Below, one piece after another: positions 35,561 to 44,220 of a stretch of 64,000 nucleotides of DNA. The notes under the pieces are model-generated. The model was not told where the DNA came from, did not search any database, and saw only the letters and a list, made by a program, of their open reading frames with translations. The translations under genes were made by a program, and so were the position numbers. The stretch is from NCBI RefSeq assembly GCF_012184425.1, contig NZ_VTOW01000008.1, forward strand, positions 1 through 64,000. The letters run 5' to 3'. The stretch's first letter is position 1. Each line of letters opens with the position of its first letter. The DNA is from Candidatus Manganitrophus noduliformans (GTDB taxonomy: Bacteria > Nitrospirota > Nitrospiria > SBBL01 > Manganitrophaceae).

Positions 35561-37708
35561 ATGCAACCTAACAAATGGAGGTCTTCCCTGATGCAATATT
35601 TTTCCCCCCTGAGGGCATGGGTCCTGGTAGTCTGTTTGGCTTTATTGTCCGCTCCGGCGTTTGGTCAGGAGCCGGAGGAGAATACTCCGGAGACGGAGCG
35701 GCTGGCTGGTGAGGCCGTGGAGATGGAAGAGGTCACCGTCACGGCGACGCGGGCCGAGCGGCCGGTCTCCAGCATCCCCGGCTCGGTCACGGTGATTCCG
35801 CGGAAGGAGATCGAAGAGCAGATCGCCATTTCAGGAGATCTCGGCGATCTCCTCGGCAATCTCGTTCCCGGCATGGCGGTCAGCCCGGAGAGCTCTTTTA
35901 GCGCCGGGCAGACCCTGCGCGGCCGGGACGTGCTCTATCTGATCGACGGCGTTCCGATGAACACCGATCTGCGGGAGGTGGGGGCGAATCTGCAGCGGAT
36001 CGATCCCTCCGCCATCGAGCGGATCGAGGTGATCCGGGGGGCGAGCGCGGTCTACGGAAGCGGCGGCGCCGGCGGCATCGTCAACATCATTACCAGGCAA
36101 GGGAAGGAGGGGCGGCCTCAGCTCAGAACCGAGCTGCGGACCCGGTTTTCGGTTGTCCATCCTGACGAGAGTTTCTCCAAGCGGATCGAGCAGAGCGTCA
36201 CCGGCGGGGCCGGGCGATTTAATTATTTGCTGGGCGGCTCGTTCGAGGACGCCGACTCCCGATTCGACGCAAACGGCGACCGGATCCCCCGCGACTTTCT
36301 CTTCAGCGATTCGGACTATGCGGATCTGTTTGGAAAGCTCGGCTATAAACTGACCGATTCCCAGCGGCTTCAATTCTCGGCCAACTACTATCGCGCCAAG
36401 CAGGAGCGGGCGTTCGCCGCGGTCGGCGGTTTGGTCGGCCACGAGGCGGCGGAGGCGGTCGAGGTGCCGCCGGGCATCTTCGATGTCGCCGACGCCGGCG
36501 CGCCTGCCAACCCGTTGCTGCGCGAGCAGGAGGTCTACACGCTCGATTACTTCAATGACCGACTCTTCGGCAGCGCCGTGAATGTCCAACTCTTCTTCAG
36601 CGAGTTCTTCAACCGCGGCCCCTTCATCGGCTTCTTCGGAGGGCAGAATTTAACCGAACAGGAGCGCAAAGCGGCGCGCCTCAATATCGATACGCCGTTT
36701 ACCGTCCCACTGAAAGGGACCCTCACCTGGGGGGCCGACCTCGGGAACCAGAAATATCATGAGCGATTCACGGCAACGGGGAGCTTTACCCCTTTGATGG
36801 ATCAAGACAACATCGCCGGTTTCGCCCAGCTCGAAGTCCCTCTCGCCCAAAGGGTCCTGCTGCGCGGCGGCCTCCGGTATGAGCTCTTCCGTCTCAATAT
36901 CCCCGATTTTACTACCCACCCTACCTCCGGCGGAAATGCCGTGGAGGGCGGCACCCTCGATTATGATACCACGACCTTCAACCTCGGCGGCGTTTTCTTT
37001 GTCACCGATACCGTCGAGCTGTTTGCCGGCTTCTCTCAGGGCTTCAGCATAACCGAGGTGGGCCGCTCGCTGATTCGCACGACCCTCCCTTCGGTCGAGG
37101 CTGCCAAACCCGAGCCGAAAGAGGTCGATAACTACGAGATCGGCGCCCGCGGCGCCTGGTCGAAGGTGAAAGCGAGCCTCTCGACGTTCTACAGCACCTC
37201 CGATCTGGGGACCACCTTTGTGCTCGTCAATGAGGTGCTCACCGTGCAGCGCGCCCCGGAGAAGGTCTATGGGGTGGAGGTCATCCTCGACACCCAGCCC
37301 TTTGCCCAGTGGGGATTCGGCGGCACCTTCAGTTGGCAGAAGGGCAAGCGGGAGATCGACGGAGACTGGACCCCGCTTCCCGGAAATCGGATTGCCCCTC
37401 CCAAGGCGACCGCCTATGTGGAGTATGCGCTCCTCCCCCGGTGGCGCAATCGCTTGCAGATGCTCTACTCCGGCAACCGGGACGAGTTTCCCGGGAGCAC
37501 CGCCTTTGCGGAGGGAAAAGTTGATGATTTCCTCCTCTTCGACCTCTTAAGCGAGATCAAAGTGTGGAGGGGAACATTGAAGGTCGGCATCGAGAATCTT
37601 CTCAACGCCTTCTATGTCCCGCCGCCCAACCAGGCGGCCAACTTTGATGACTCCTTCACCGCCGGCCAGGGAATGACGGCGAGTCTCGGTTATGAGATCT
37701 TCTGGTAA
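35561..37708 (+). CDS. TonB-dependent outer-membrane siderophore receptor
   Basis: ATG 35561 has GAGGAGAG upstream. The 715-aa product has a signal peptide (VLVVCLALLSAPAFGQ), a TonB-box-like stretch EMEEVTVTATRAERP, a plug (SVTVIPRKEIEEQ, GQTLRGRDVLYLIDGVPMNT, AIERIEVIRGASAVYGSGGA, GGIVNIITRQG) and a 22-strand-type barrel. The barrel ends in a terminal aromatic (LGYEIFW). It is about 50% similar by eye in plug motifs to the receptor at 41885. The Fur leader ahead and the PepSY gene behind indicate ferric-siderophore uptake; the ligand is unknown but may be the locally made siderophore or another one. Confidence 0.9.
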   Translation: MQPNKWRSSLMQYFSPLRAWVLVVCLALLSAPAFGQEPEENTPETERLAGEAVEMEEVTVTATRAERPVSSIPGSVTVIPRKEIEEQIAISGDLGDLLGNLVPGMAVSPESSFSAGQTLRGRDVLYLIDGVPMNTDLREVGANLQRIDPSAIERIEVIRGASAVYGSGGAGGIVNIITRQGKEGRPQLRTELRTRFSVVHPDESFSKRIEQSVTGGAGRFNYLLGGSFEDADSRFDANGDRIPRDFLFSDSDYADLFGKLGYKLTDSQRLQFSANYYRAKQERAFAAVGGLVGHEAAEAVEVPPGIFDVADAGAPANPLLREQEVYTLDYFNDRLFGSAVNVQLFFSEFFNRGPFIGFFGGQNLTEQERKAARLNIDTPFTVPLKGTLTWGADLGNQKYHERFTATGSFTPLMDQDNIAGFAQLEVPLAQRVLLRGGLRYELFRLNIPDFTTHPTSGGNAVEGGTLDYDTTTFNLGGVFFVTDTVELFAGFSQGFSITEVGRSLIRTTLPSVEAAKPEPKEVDNYEIGARGAWSKVKASLSTFYSTSDLGTTFVLVNEVLTVQRAPEKVYGVEVILDTQPFAQWGFGGTFSWQKGKREIDGDWTPLPGNRIAPPKATAYVEYALLPRWRNRLQMLYSGNRDEFPGSTAFAEGKVDDFLLFDLLSEIKVWRGTLKVGIENLLNAFYVPPPNQAANFDDSFTAGQGMTASLGYEIFW

Positions 37709-37715
37709 CTGTGGG

Positions 37716-37756
37716 CCTCAGTGATCCGCATTTGAGCAAAATGCGGATCACTGAGG
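37716..37756. repeat. Perfect 18-bp inverted repeat, 5-base loop, between receptor and PepSY genes
   Basis: CCTCAGTGATCCGCATTT (37716-37733) and its exact complement (37739-37756) enclose GAGCA. It starts 8 bp after the receptor stop and ends 2 bp before the chosen PepSY start at 37759. There is no T-run, so it is not a normal terminator. It could stabilise the receptor message or block translation of the PepSY gene. Confidence 0.7.
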
Positions 37757-37758
37757 GG

Positions 37759-38919
37759 ATGAAGATGGGACTAAAAAATGTCCGGCTTCGAAAACTCTGG
37801 CTGAAGGTCCATCTCTATATCGGCCTCCTCGCCGGAGCGGTGCTGGTCCTGATCGGTCTGACCGGCAGCGTTCTGGTTTTCGATCATGCCATCGATGAGC
37901 TCCTCAACCCGGCATTGCTGACGGTGGAGGGAGAAGGGGGCTATCGGTCTTTTGATGAGATTATCGCCGCCGCCCGAGCCGGCCACCCGGATTCGCCTGG
38001 ACCAAGCCTGCTGGTCTTCCCGCGCGTCCAAAATGGCGTTTTCCTCGCCTTTTTCGAGGAAGCGTCTGGAGGGGAGTACGGGCGCCAGGAGGTGGCGGTC
38101 GACCCATACACCGCCGAGATCTTAGGCGAGCGGCAATGGGGGGGCTACCTGATGTCTGCAATTTATAAACTGCACTCCAACCTGTTGCTGGAGACGCCAG
38201 GAGAGGTCACAGTCGGCATTCTGGGCCTGCTGCTCCTGGTTTCTGTGGGAACCGGGATTTATCTCTGGTGGCCCCTTTTCTGGCCGCCGAGGAGGCGGAA
38301 GATCGGCCAGGCCTTCACAATCAGGCGAGGGGCCCGTCCGGTACGATTCTACTTCGATCTGCACAAGACCAGCGGGATCTACAGCGCCGTCATCATTGTC
38401 GTGATCGCCTTCTCCGGAATTTATCTCGTCTTTCCAGAGTACATTAAGCCTCTGGTCGATGTTTTCTCCCCCCTGACCGGATTTCCGGAGGTGAAATCGA
38501 CCCCACTCCCCGGTATGGCGCCGATTTCCGTCGAACAGGCGGTTACTATCGCCGACCGTCTCTTCCGCGATGCGGAGTTGAAGGGAATCGCGCCGCCCGA
38601 GGATCCGGAAGGGGTGTATATCGTGGTGAAGCGCCAGCCGGGGGAGGTCAGACAGGCCTGGGGTGAGAGCCGGGTATGGATCGATGCATACAGCGGCGAA
38701 ATCCTGGCCGTCCGAAATCCGAAGCAATTCAGCGCGGGGGATACTTTTCTCAATTGGCTCTTTCCTCTTCACAGCGGAGAGGCCTTGGGTTTACCCAGCC
38801 GCATTCTGGTTTTCATCAGCGGTTTCGTGCCGCTGATCCTTTATGTAACAGGCCTCAAGCTCTGGTTCAAGCGTCGGCGGTCGAAGAAGATCAGCCGGGA
38901 GCGGAGGAAATTTCAATAA
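37759..38919 (+). CDS. PepSY-TM family membrane protein (PiuB-like ferric reductase candidate)
   Basis: Start ATG 37759 (MKMGLKNVRLRKLWLKVHLY) is preferred over GTG 37711 because the latter lies inside the inverted repeat. The 386-aa product has four membrane segments. WLKVHLYIGLLAGAVLVLIG carries the His of the PepSY_TM helix; KLHSNLLLETPG and FDLHKTSGIYSAVIIVVIAF give further conserved His; WLFPLHSGEALGLPSRIL closes the fold. Two PepSY domains lie in the loops. Such proteins next to siderophore receptors likely carry haem and reduce iron from siderophores. It is co-transcribed with the receptor. A related protein is at 53181. Confidence 0.85.
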   Translation: MKMGLKNVRLRKLWLKVHLYIGLLAGAVLVLIGLTGSVLVFDHAIDELLNPALLTVEGEGGYRSFDEIIAAARAGHPDSPGPSLLVFPRVQNGVFLAFFEEASGGEYGRQEVAVDPYTAEILGERQWGGYLMSAIYKLHSNLLLETPGEVTVGILGLLLLVSVGTGIYLWWPLFWPPRRRKIGQAFTIRRGARPVRFYFDLHKTSGIYSAVIIVVIAFSGIYLVFPEYIKPLVDVFSPLTGFPEVKSTPLPGMAPISVEQAVTIADRLFRDAELKGIAPPEDPEGVYIVVKRQPGEVRQAWGESRVWIDAYSGEILAVRNPKQFSAGDTFLNWLFPLHSGEALGLPSRILVFISGFVPLILYVTGLKLWFKRRRSKKISRERRKFQ

Positions 38920-38984
38920 ATACGGTTCATGCCTCGTGCCTATTCCCTTTGGGCAGCTGTGGTTTTACCATACTGGTCAAGGTC

Positions 38985-39360
38985 AGGTGTTGGCAGCAGT
39001 AAACATGGCACTGGGGAGAATGGCGAGTACAAGTGAACCGGGATACCATCTCTTCCGTGCTGGCCACCTTTACAGCAAAAACGTGGTGAAAAGACACATG
39101 AGGCTGTAGTCCGTCCTCAGAAGCAACCTTCCTGCTGGTCGCCTCCCGGTAGACGAGGACGGAAAGGTGAGAGAAGAGGAAGCCGGGACAGTCGTCGGAG
39201 AAATTGAGAGACTGGCTCCCTGTGCCGAAAGGGGGGGGCGGTCGATTTGCCTCCGGGCGACTACGTCCTTTTCTGCAATCTAGTGCAACTGGAAGGCAGC
39301 GAGATCGAAGCCCTTACCAAGAAGAAATGCTTTCCGCATTTTAGAGTGGAACTATGCGAG
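38985..39360 (+). pseudogene. Decayed cupredoxin lipoprotein remnant
   Basis: Stitching frames between 38985 and 39360 gives VQVNRDTI, ATFTAKNVVK, LPAGRLPVDEDGKVREEEAG, TVVGEIERLAP, VDLPPGDYVLFCNLVQLEG. This parallels the intact 26544 protein segment by segment (FKAKNTG, MVREEAAGKVVGEVEEFAPG, YVLFCNV). Several shifts and stops interrupt it. The His and Met ligands after the Cys are lost. No promoter or start is clear. It fills the gap between the PepSY gene and Fur promoter 4. Confidence 0.6.
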
Positions 39361-39547
39361 GGATTACACCGTACCCCTTGATTCCAACGTTCAGTAATGC
39401 GGACTATCTGGAGAGGCGAAGAAGAAAGGCATCGGATTTGCCGGCAGGTATAGAGAAGGTGGAACGGCCGGTCTTTCATCAAACCTCCGGTAATCTCTCC
39501 TGTTCACCAGGCGACCGGAATAAAAATATAAAGAAATAAAATAGGAG

Positions 39548-39594
39548 TTGACAAGCCATAATGGCTTCATGTATTAATGATAATGATTCTCAAA
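39548..39594 (+). promoter_or_regulatory. Promoter with Fur box (iron-regulon module 4)
   Basis: TTGACA 39548-39553, an 18-bp spacer and TATTAA 39572-39577 form the promoter. The Fur box at 39576-39594 (AATGATAAT-G-ATTCTCAAA) overlaps the -10. It drives the ten-gene siderophore operon starting at 39725. Confidence 0.85.
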
Positions 39595-39687
39595 TTCACT
39601 CTCTATTAAGAATAGTTTTAACGGCTGGCGGTCGGCAGTACCAGAACCCAGAAGCCCGGAGGAATCTTCAAATTTCCCTCCGGGCTT
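39595..39687 (+). ncRNA. Conserved Fur-regulon leader RNA, copy 4 (candidate attenuator)
   Basis: It holds GGCT (39623-39626), three bases, GGT (39630-39632), a long loop, AACC (39645-39648), CAGA and AGCC (39653-39656). GGCT pairs with AGCC, and GGT with the ACC of AACC. AGCC is also in the terminator arm (39652-39662). The loop is longer than in the other copies, but order and outer spacing are kept. Confidence 0.55.
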
Positions 39688-39691
39688 TTTT
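39652..39691 (+). terminator. Intrinsic terminator in leader copy 4
   Basis: AAGCCCGGAGG (39652-39662) pairs with CCTCCGGGCTT (39677-39687), followed by a T-run to 39691. It ends 33 nt ahead of the sbnA start, matching the geometry of copies 2 and 3. Confidence 0.87.
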
Positions 39692-39724
39692 GTTTTAATC
39701 TACCACTCGAGGAGGCAGAACCCT

Positions 39725-40765
39725 ATGGTCTATGAATCGATTGTCAATTGCGTCGGTCGCACGCCGCTGATCTCTCTCCGGCGGCTCTTCCCCCGGCCCG
39801 GGGTGGAGGTCATCGCCAAGCTCGAATTCTTCAATCCGGGCGGCAGTATGAAGGATCGTCCGGCGAGGTTCATCATCGAACAGGGGCTGCGGGATGGGAC
39901 CATCGGATCCGGCACACACCTGGTAGAGAGCAGCTCCGGCAATCTGGGCATCGCCCTGGCGATGATCTCCCGCGTGTATGGTTTAACTTTCACCTGCGTG
40001 GTCGATCCGAAGATCACCTCTTCTAACTTGAGAATCCTCCAAAGCCTGGGGGCCCGGATCGAGATGGTTTCGGAACCGGACAACCAGGGAGGATACCTTC
40101 AAAGCCGGATCCGGCGCGTCCACGAACTGCTTGAAGCGATCCCCGGCAGCCTCTGGATCAATCAATATGCCAATCCGCGCAACTGGCAGGCACATTACTA
40201 CGGAACCGGGACTGAAATCCTCTCCGATTTGGACCGGCCGATCGACCTCCTGGTCGCGGCCGTAAGCACGACAGGGACAATCATGGGGATCTCACGCCGG
40301 CTGCGTCAGGTCTTTCCGCGCCTCAGAGTCGTCGCGGTCGATGCGGTCGGGTCTGTTATCTTCGGGGCGTCTCCTGGACCGCGCGAGCTCCCCGGCATCG
40401 GGGCAAGCCGGGTGCCTGAATTGCTCCGTCCGGATGAGATTGATGAGGTGGTCTATGTCAGTGATCGGGAGTCGACGCAGGGCTGCCAGAGTCTCGCTGC
40501 CCACGAGGGCATTTTGGCCGGCGGCTCGTCCGGGTCGGTGATCGCCGCCATCGGGAAGCTCCTTCCGTCTCTCCCGCCCGCGTCTCGAGTGCTGACCCTG
40601 CTGCCGGATCGGGGCGAGCGTTACCTCGATCTGGTCTACGACAATGGTTGGATTCGAAAGCTTCCCGCTTGCGAGGCCAAACCGGTTTTGTCCTTGCCCG
40701 GCGGCGGGTCCGCCCGCCCTGAACAGAACGAGCCCGATAGAGAAATCAAGCTACTTTCACTGTAA
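39725..40765 (+). CDS. sbnA: SbnA-like N-(2-amino-2-carboxyethyl)-L-glutamate synthase
   Basis: The 346-aa cysteine-synthase-fold PLP enzyme would join O-phospho-L-serine and L-glutamate, the first step to L-2,3-diaminopropionate. Lys43 (GGSMKDRPA) is the PLP lysine; ESSSGNLGIALA is the substrate/phosphate loop; AVSTTGTIMGISRRLR binds PLP phosphate; ILAGGSSGSVIAA is the C-terminal serine site. The family's usual opening (ESIVNCVGRTPLISLRRLF) is present. GAGGAGG precedes the ATG. It is the first gene after Fur leader 4; sbnB follows in 13 bp. Pairing with sbnB makes this call much safer than from the fold alone. Confidence 0.9.
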   Translation: MVYESIVNCVGRTPLISLRRLFPRPGVEVIAKLEFFNPGGSMKDRPARFIIEQGLRDGTIGSGTHLVESSSGNLGIALAMISRVYGLTFTCVVDPKITSSNLRILQSLGARIEMVSEPDNQGGYLQSRIRRVHELLEAIPGSLWINQYANPRNWQAHYYGTGTEILSDLDRPIDLLVAAVSTTGTIMGISRRLRQVFPRLRVVAVDAVGSVIFGASPGPRELPGIGASRVPELLRPDEIDEVVYVSDRESTQGCQSLAAHEGILAGGSSGSVIAAIGKLLPSLPPASRVLTLLPDRGERYLDLVYDNGWIRKLPACEAKPVLSLPGGGSARPEQNEPDREIKLLSL

Positions 40766-40778
40766 AAGGGAGGAAGAG

Positions 40779-41888
40779 ATGGAAAAGCAACCCACGGTTT
40801 TAAAAGCGCCTTCTATCCTGTACCTGAATCAAAGCGATATCATTCGACTCGGCGGATGCTCGTCGCATCTTTATATGGAAGCGGTTCGTCATGCCCTGAT
40901 CCTGCACGCCCGGGGCGAGGTCGTTCAGCCGCTCAAGCCCTATCTCCGCTGGCGGGAGCAGGGCCACATCGCCGACCGGATCATCGCCATGCCGGCCTAT
41001 CTGGGTGGGGGGCGGCCGATGGCGGGGATAAAGTGGATCGGAAGCAAACATGACAACCCCGCTCGCTTCGGCCTTTCGCGGGCGAGTGCCCTGACCCTTC
41101 TGAACGATCCGGAGACCCATTATCCGATCGCGATCCTGGAAGGGAGCCTCATCAGCGGAATGCGGACGGCGGCGGTCACCGCGCTGGCGGCGCGACATCT
41201 TGCCAAAAAAGCATTTCGTCGGGTGGCCTGCCTCGGCTGCGGCCCGATCGCCCAGATGCAACTGAAAACCCTTCTGGAGCAGTTTTCCGGAATCGAAGAG
41301 ATTCATCTATTCGATCTCGTCCCTGAAGCCGCCTGGCGGCTCGTCGCGGCGCTGCGTCCGGAATCTTCAAGGGTGAAGTATCAGGTCGATCCCTCCGCCG
41401 AAGCAGCGGTGCGCGCAGGGGAGGTGGTGATCACCTGCACTGTCGCCGACCAGCCCTATCTTCACTACGACTGGCTGCAGAAGGGGGCTTTTATCAGCAA
41501 TGTCTCCATCATGGATCTTCACAAAGAGGTTTTTGTCCGGGCCGACAAGGTTGTGGTCGATGACTGGGATCAGTCCAATCGCGAGAAAAAGATCATCAAC
41601 CAACTGGTCCTGGAAGGGCGCTTCTCCCGCGAGCGGCTTCATGCCGAGTTGGGAGGGATTCTCGCCGGACAGAAACCCGGACGGGAATCGGACGATGAGA
41701 TCATCCTGCTCAATCCGATGGGGATCGCTATCGAAGATATCGCCTGCGCGCAGGAGATCTATCAGCGGGCGTTGGCGGAGCGGGTCGGGGCCCGGTTGAG
41801 CCTGTATGGGTCTGAGTTGGAGCCGCTCCGCGGTGAAGAAAAACAGAAGGCCGGCGAGCAGGTTTCTTTAAAAACGGAGGTGCAATGA
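40779..41888 (+). CDS. sbnB: SbnB-like N-(2-amino-2-carboxyethyl)-L-glutamate dehydrogenase
   Basis: The 369-aa product belongs to the ornithine cyclodeaminase/mu-crystallin fold. SbnB oxidises the SbnA product with NAD to release L-2,3-diaminopropionate and 2-oxoglutarate, both building blocks of staphyloferrin B. Visible marks are KWIGSKHDNPARFGLSRASA, GSLISGMRTAAVTALAARHL and the Rossmann site VACLGCGPIAQMQLKTLLEQ, then VVDDWDQSN near the C-terminus. ATG 40779 follows GGGAGGAAGAG. The stop overlaps the receptor ATG (ATGA), coupling their translation. Confidence 0.9.
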   Translation: MEKQPTVLKAPSILYLNQSDIIRLGGCSSHLYMEAVRHALILHARGEVVQPLKPYLRWREQGHIADRIIAMPAYLGGGRPMAGIKWIGSKHDNPARFGLSRASALTLLNDPETHYPIAILEGSLISGMRTAAVTALAARHLAKKAFRRVACLGCGPIAQMQLKTLLEQFSGIEEIHLFDLVPEAAWRLVAALRPESSRVKYQVDPSAEAAVRAGEVVITCTVADQPYLHYDWLQKGAFISNVSIMDLHKEVFVRADKVVVDDWDQSNREKKIINQLVLEGRFSRERLHAELGGILAGQKPGRESDDEIILLNPMGIAIEDIACAQEIYQRALAERVGARLSLYGSELEPLRGEEKQKAGEQVSLKTEVQ

Positions 41889-44149
41889 AAGGATATTCTT
41901 ATAACAGGAAGAGGTGGAGTGGATCAGTCAGTCAAGGAATCGTCATCGCGGTTTGTCTCGCTTTCGCGGCAACGCCGGGTTTCAGCCAGCAGCCCGAACC
42001 GGAGGCCCGGCCTCTGGAAGAGCAGAACGGAACCTCCGGCGTGGCGGGGGAGGAGCCGATCAGAATGGAGGAGGTCGCCGTGACGGCGACGCGCAGCGAA
42101 GAGTCGATCGCCGCCATCCCGGGGGCGGTGACCGTGATCACCCGGAAGCAGATCGAAGAGCAGGCCACCCTCTCGAGGGATCCGGCGGAGGCGCTCGGCA
42201 AGTTGGTCCCGGGCCTGGCTCCCGGCAATCAGTCGCTGAGCAGTTTCGGGCAGACACTACGCGGCCGCAACGTTCTGGTCTTAATCGACGGCGTCCCCCA
42301 GATCTCGCTCCGGAATGCGTTCCGGGATCTGACCGCCATCGACCTCTCCGCCGTGGAGCGGATCGAGGTGATCCGAGGCGCCACCGCCATTTACGGCGAA
42401 GGGGCCAGCGGCGGGATCGTCAATATCATTACCCGCAGACCGGGCGAAGGAAAAACCCGCTTCACGACGGAACTCGGCGTCAATACCTCTTTAAGCCACC
42501 TCCATCTGAAAGACAGCCTCGGCGGCCGCATCCGCCAGGAGGTGTCGGGCGGACGGGGACGGTTCGACTACACACTCAGCGGATCGTTTGAGCGGACCAG
42601 CGGCTTCTTCGACGCGGAAGGGGACCGCATTCCTCCTGAACTGCTGAGCGCCCAGGGGGGGCTCTCCGATCTCAACACGTACGACCTTTTTGGAAAGTTC
42701 GGTCTTGACCTCGGCCCGCAGCGGCTTCAACTGACCGTGAACCGCTATCACGCCCGCCAGGATACCGACGATGCCACCGATCCGGCGGTGAACGCCTTCC
42801 CGCCGCGCACCGTCAAGGCGCGGGCCCGCGAGGGGCTGGTGTTGGCGGATCAGCCCGAGACGGAGAACACGGTCGTCTCCCTCGACTACGACCGGGCCGA
42901 TCTCTTCGGCAGCCGCCTGCACAGCCAGCTCTTCTTCCGCGATTACCTGACCCGGTTTTTTCCATCCGATGCCCGCGCTTCTGCCCGCCTGGGGAACAGC
43001 ATCATTCAATCCTGGGTGGAATCCGAAAAGATCGGAGGGCGCTTGGATATTGAGACCCCTCTTCCCCTGCCCCGGGTGACGGCGCCGACGCTGTTGTGGG
43101 GGGTGGACTACACAGATGAGGAGGCGTTCCAGCCGGTGGCCATCATGGATCCGGCCGCTTTTGACAACAGCGGCGGGTTGGTTTTCATCAAGACGGGCGA
43201 GCGGATGTGGGTCCCGCCGATGACACGGCGCAATCTCGCTCTTTTCGGACAGATGGAGTGGGCCGCCACGGAGCGGTGGCTTCTGCGGGCCGGGCTGCGC
43301 CACGAATGGATCGGGATCCGCGTCGATGAATTCACCACCCTCGAAGGCAACACTATTCCGGGGGGCGACATTGATTTCAGCGCCACCGTCTTCAACACCG
43401 GCGCGGTCTTCTACGCGACCGATCCGGTCAGCCTCTTCGTCAGCTTCTCCCAGGGGTTCTCGGTGCCCGACGTCGGCCTGATCCTCAGGAGCGCCCCTCC
43501 CGGCTTCTCTCTCGAATCCTCTCTGCTGGAGCCGATCAAAGTCGATCAGTACGAAGTGGGTGCGCGCGGGACATGGCCCCGGATACAGTCCTCCGTCTCC
43601 GCATTTCTAAGCAAATCGGATCTCGGGATCACCACCACGGGAGGGCCGACCTTGTTTAACATTACCACCGTCCGCACCCCGGAGGAGATCTGGGGGGTCG
43701 AGGGGGTGATCGACCTCCAGCCGTTCGAACGGTGGTCTCTGGGCGGGACCGCCTCCTGGATCGCGGGAGAGAACGATCCCGACCGGGACGGCAATTTCAC
43801 CGATATGAACGGGTTTCGCATCCCGCCGCTGAAGCTGACCGCTTATGTCGAGCACGACACGCTGCCGCGCTTGCGTTGGCGCAACCGCCTGCAGATACTC
43901 TATGTCGGGAGCCGCGACCCCGGCTTGGGAGAGAGGGCATTCGGCGGCCGAGCGGTAAATAATTACGCCACAGCCGATTGGACCAGCAGCATGGCGGTCG
44001 GGCCGGGGGATCTCCGCTTCGGGATTGAGAACCTCTTCAACCGGCAGTACTTCACGACCGTCTCTCAACTCCTTCGGACGGGACGCAACGACAGCTTCAC
44101 GGCGGCGCGGGGGGCGACCCTCCACCTCGCCTATACCATGACATACTGA
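41885..44149 (+). CDS. TonB-dependent siderophore receptor within the staphyloferrin-type operon
   Basis: The 754-aa product has a signal peptide (GIVIAVCLAFAATPGFSQ), a TonB-box-like RMEEVAVTATRSEES, a plug (GAVTVITRKQIEEQA, GQTLRGRNVLVLIDGVPQIS, AVERIEVIRGATAIYGEGAS) and a long barrel. The C-terminal strand is LHLAYTMTY, ending in an aromatic as barrels do. GGAGGTGCA precedes the ATG. Its place between sbnB and the exporter indicates uptake of the ferric siderophore made here. Gram-positive sbn clusters have no such gene because they lack an outer membrane. Confidence 0.9.
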   Translation: MKGYSYNRKRWSGSVSQGIVIAVCLAFAATPGFSQQPEPEARPLEEQNGTSGVAGEEPIRMEEVAVTATRSEESIAAIPGAVTVITRKQIEEQATLSRDPAEALGKLVPGLAPGNQSLSSFGQTLRGRNVLVLIDGVPQISLRNAFRDLTAIDLSAVERIEVIRGATAIYGEGASGGIVNIITRRPGEGKTRFTTELGVNTSLSHLHLKDSLGGRIRQEVSGGRGRFDYTLSGSFERTSGFFDAEGDRIPPELLSAQGGLSDLNTYDLFGKFGLDLGPQRLQLTVNRYHARQDTDDATDPAVNAFPPRTVKARAREGLVLADQPETENTVVSLDYDRADLFGSRLHSQLFFRDYLTRFFPSDARASARLGNSIIQSWVESEKIGGRLDIETPLPLPRVTAPTLLWGVDYTDEEAFQPVAIMDPAAFDNSGGLVFIKTGERMWVPPMTRRNLALFGQMEWAATERWLLRAGLRHEWIGIRVDEFTTLEGNTIPGGDIDFSATVFNTGAVFYATDPVSLFVSFSQGFSVPDVGLILRSAPPGFSLESSLLEPIKVDQYEVGARGTWPRIQSSVSAFLSKSDLGITTTGGPTLFNITTVRTPEEIWGVEGVIDLQPFERWSLGGTASWIAGENDPDRDGNFTDMNGFRIPPLKLTAYVEHDTLPRLRWRNRLQILYVGSRDPGLGERAFGGRAVNNYATADWTSSMAVGPGDLRFGIENLFNRQYFTTVSQLLRTGRNDSFTAARGATLHLAYTMTY

Positions 44150-44220
44150 AGGCCTGCAAGGGGTCAGGTTCACAGCAGGCTCTCATCAGCAGCCTTGATG
44201 AAGAGGGTGGAGTTCGCTCG

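Noticed and set aside
37716-37756. Hairpin as a terminator
   Set aside because: No T-run follows and the PepSY start begins within two bases.
37711-37758. GTG 37711 as the PepSY start
   Set aside because: It would place the inverted repeat inside the coding region and add residues (LSDPHLSKMRITEG) unlike the family.
20695-39691. The four leaders as copies of a mobile repeat
   Set aside because: Outside the switch core the sequences differ, terminator stems differ in copies 3 and 4, and no target duplications flank them. Placement ahead of iron genes fits regulation better.
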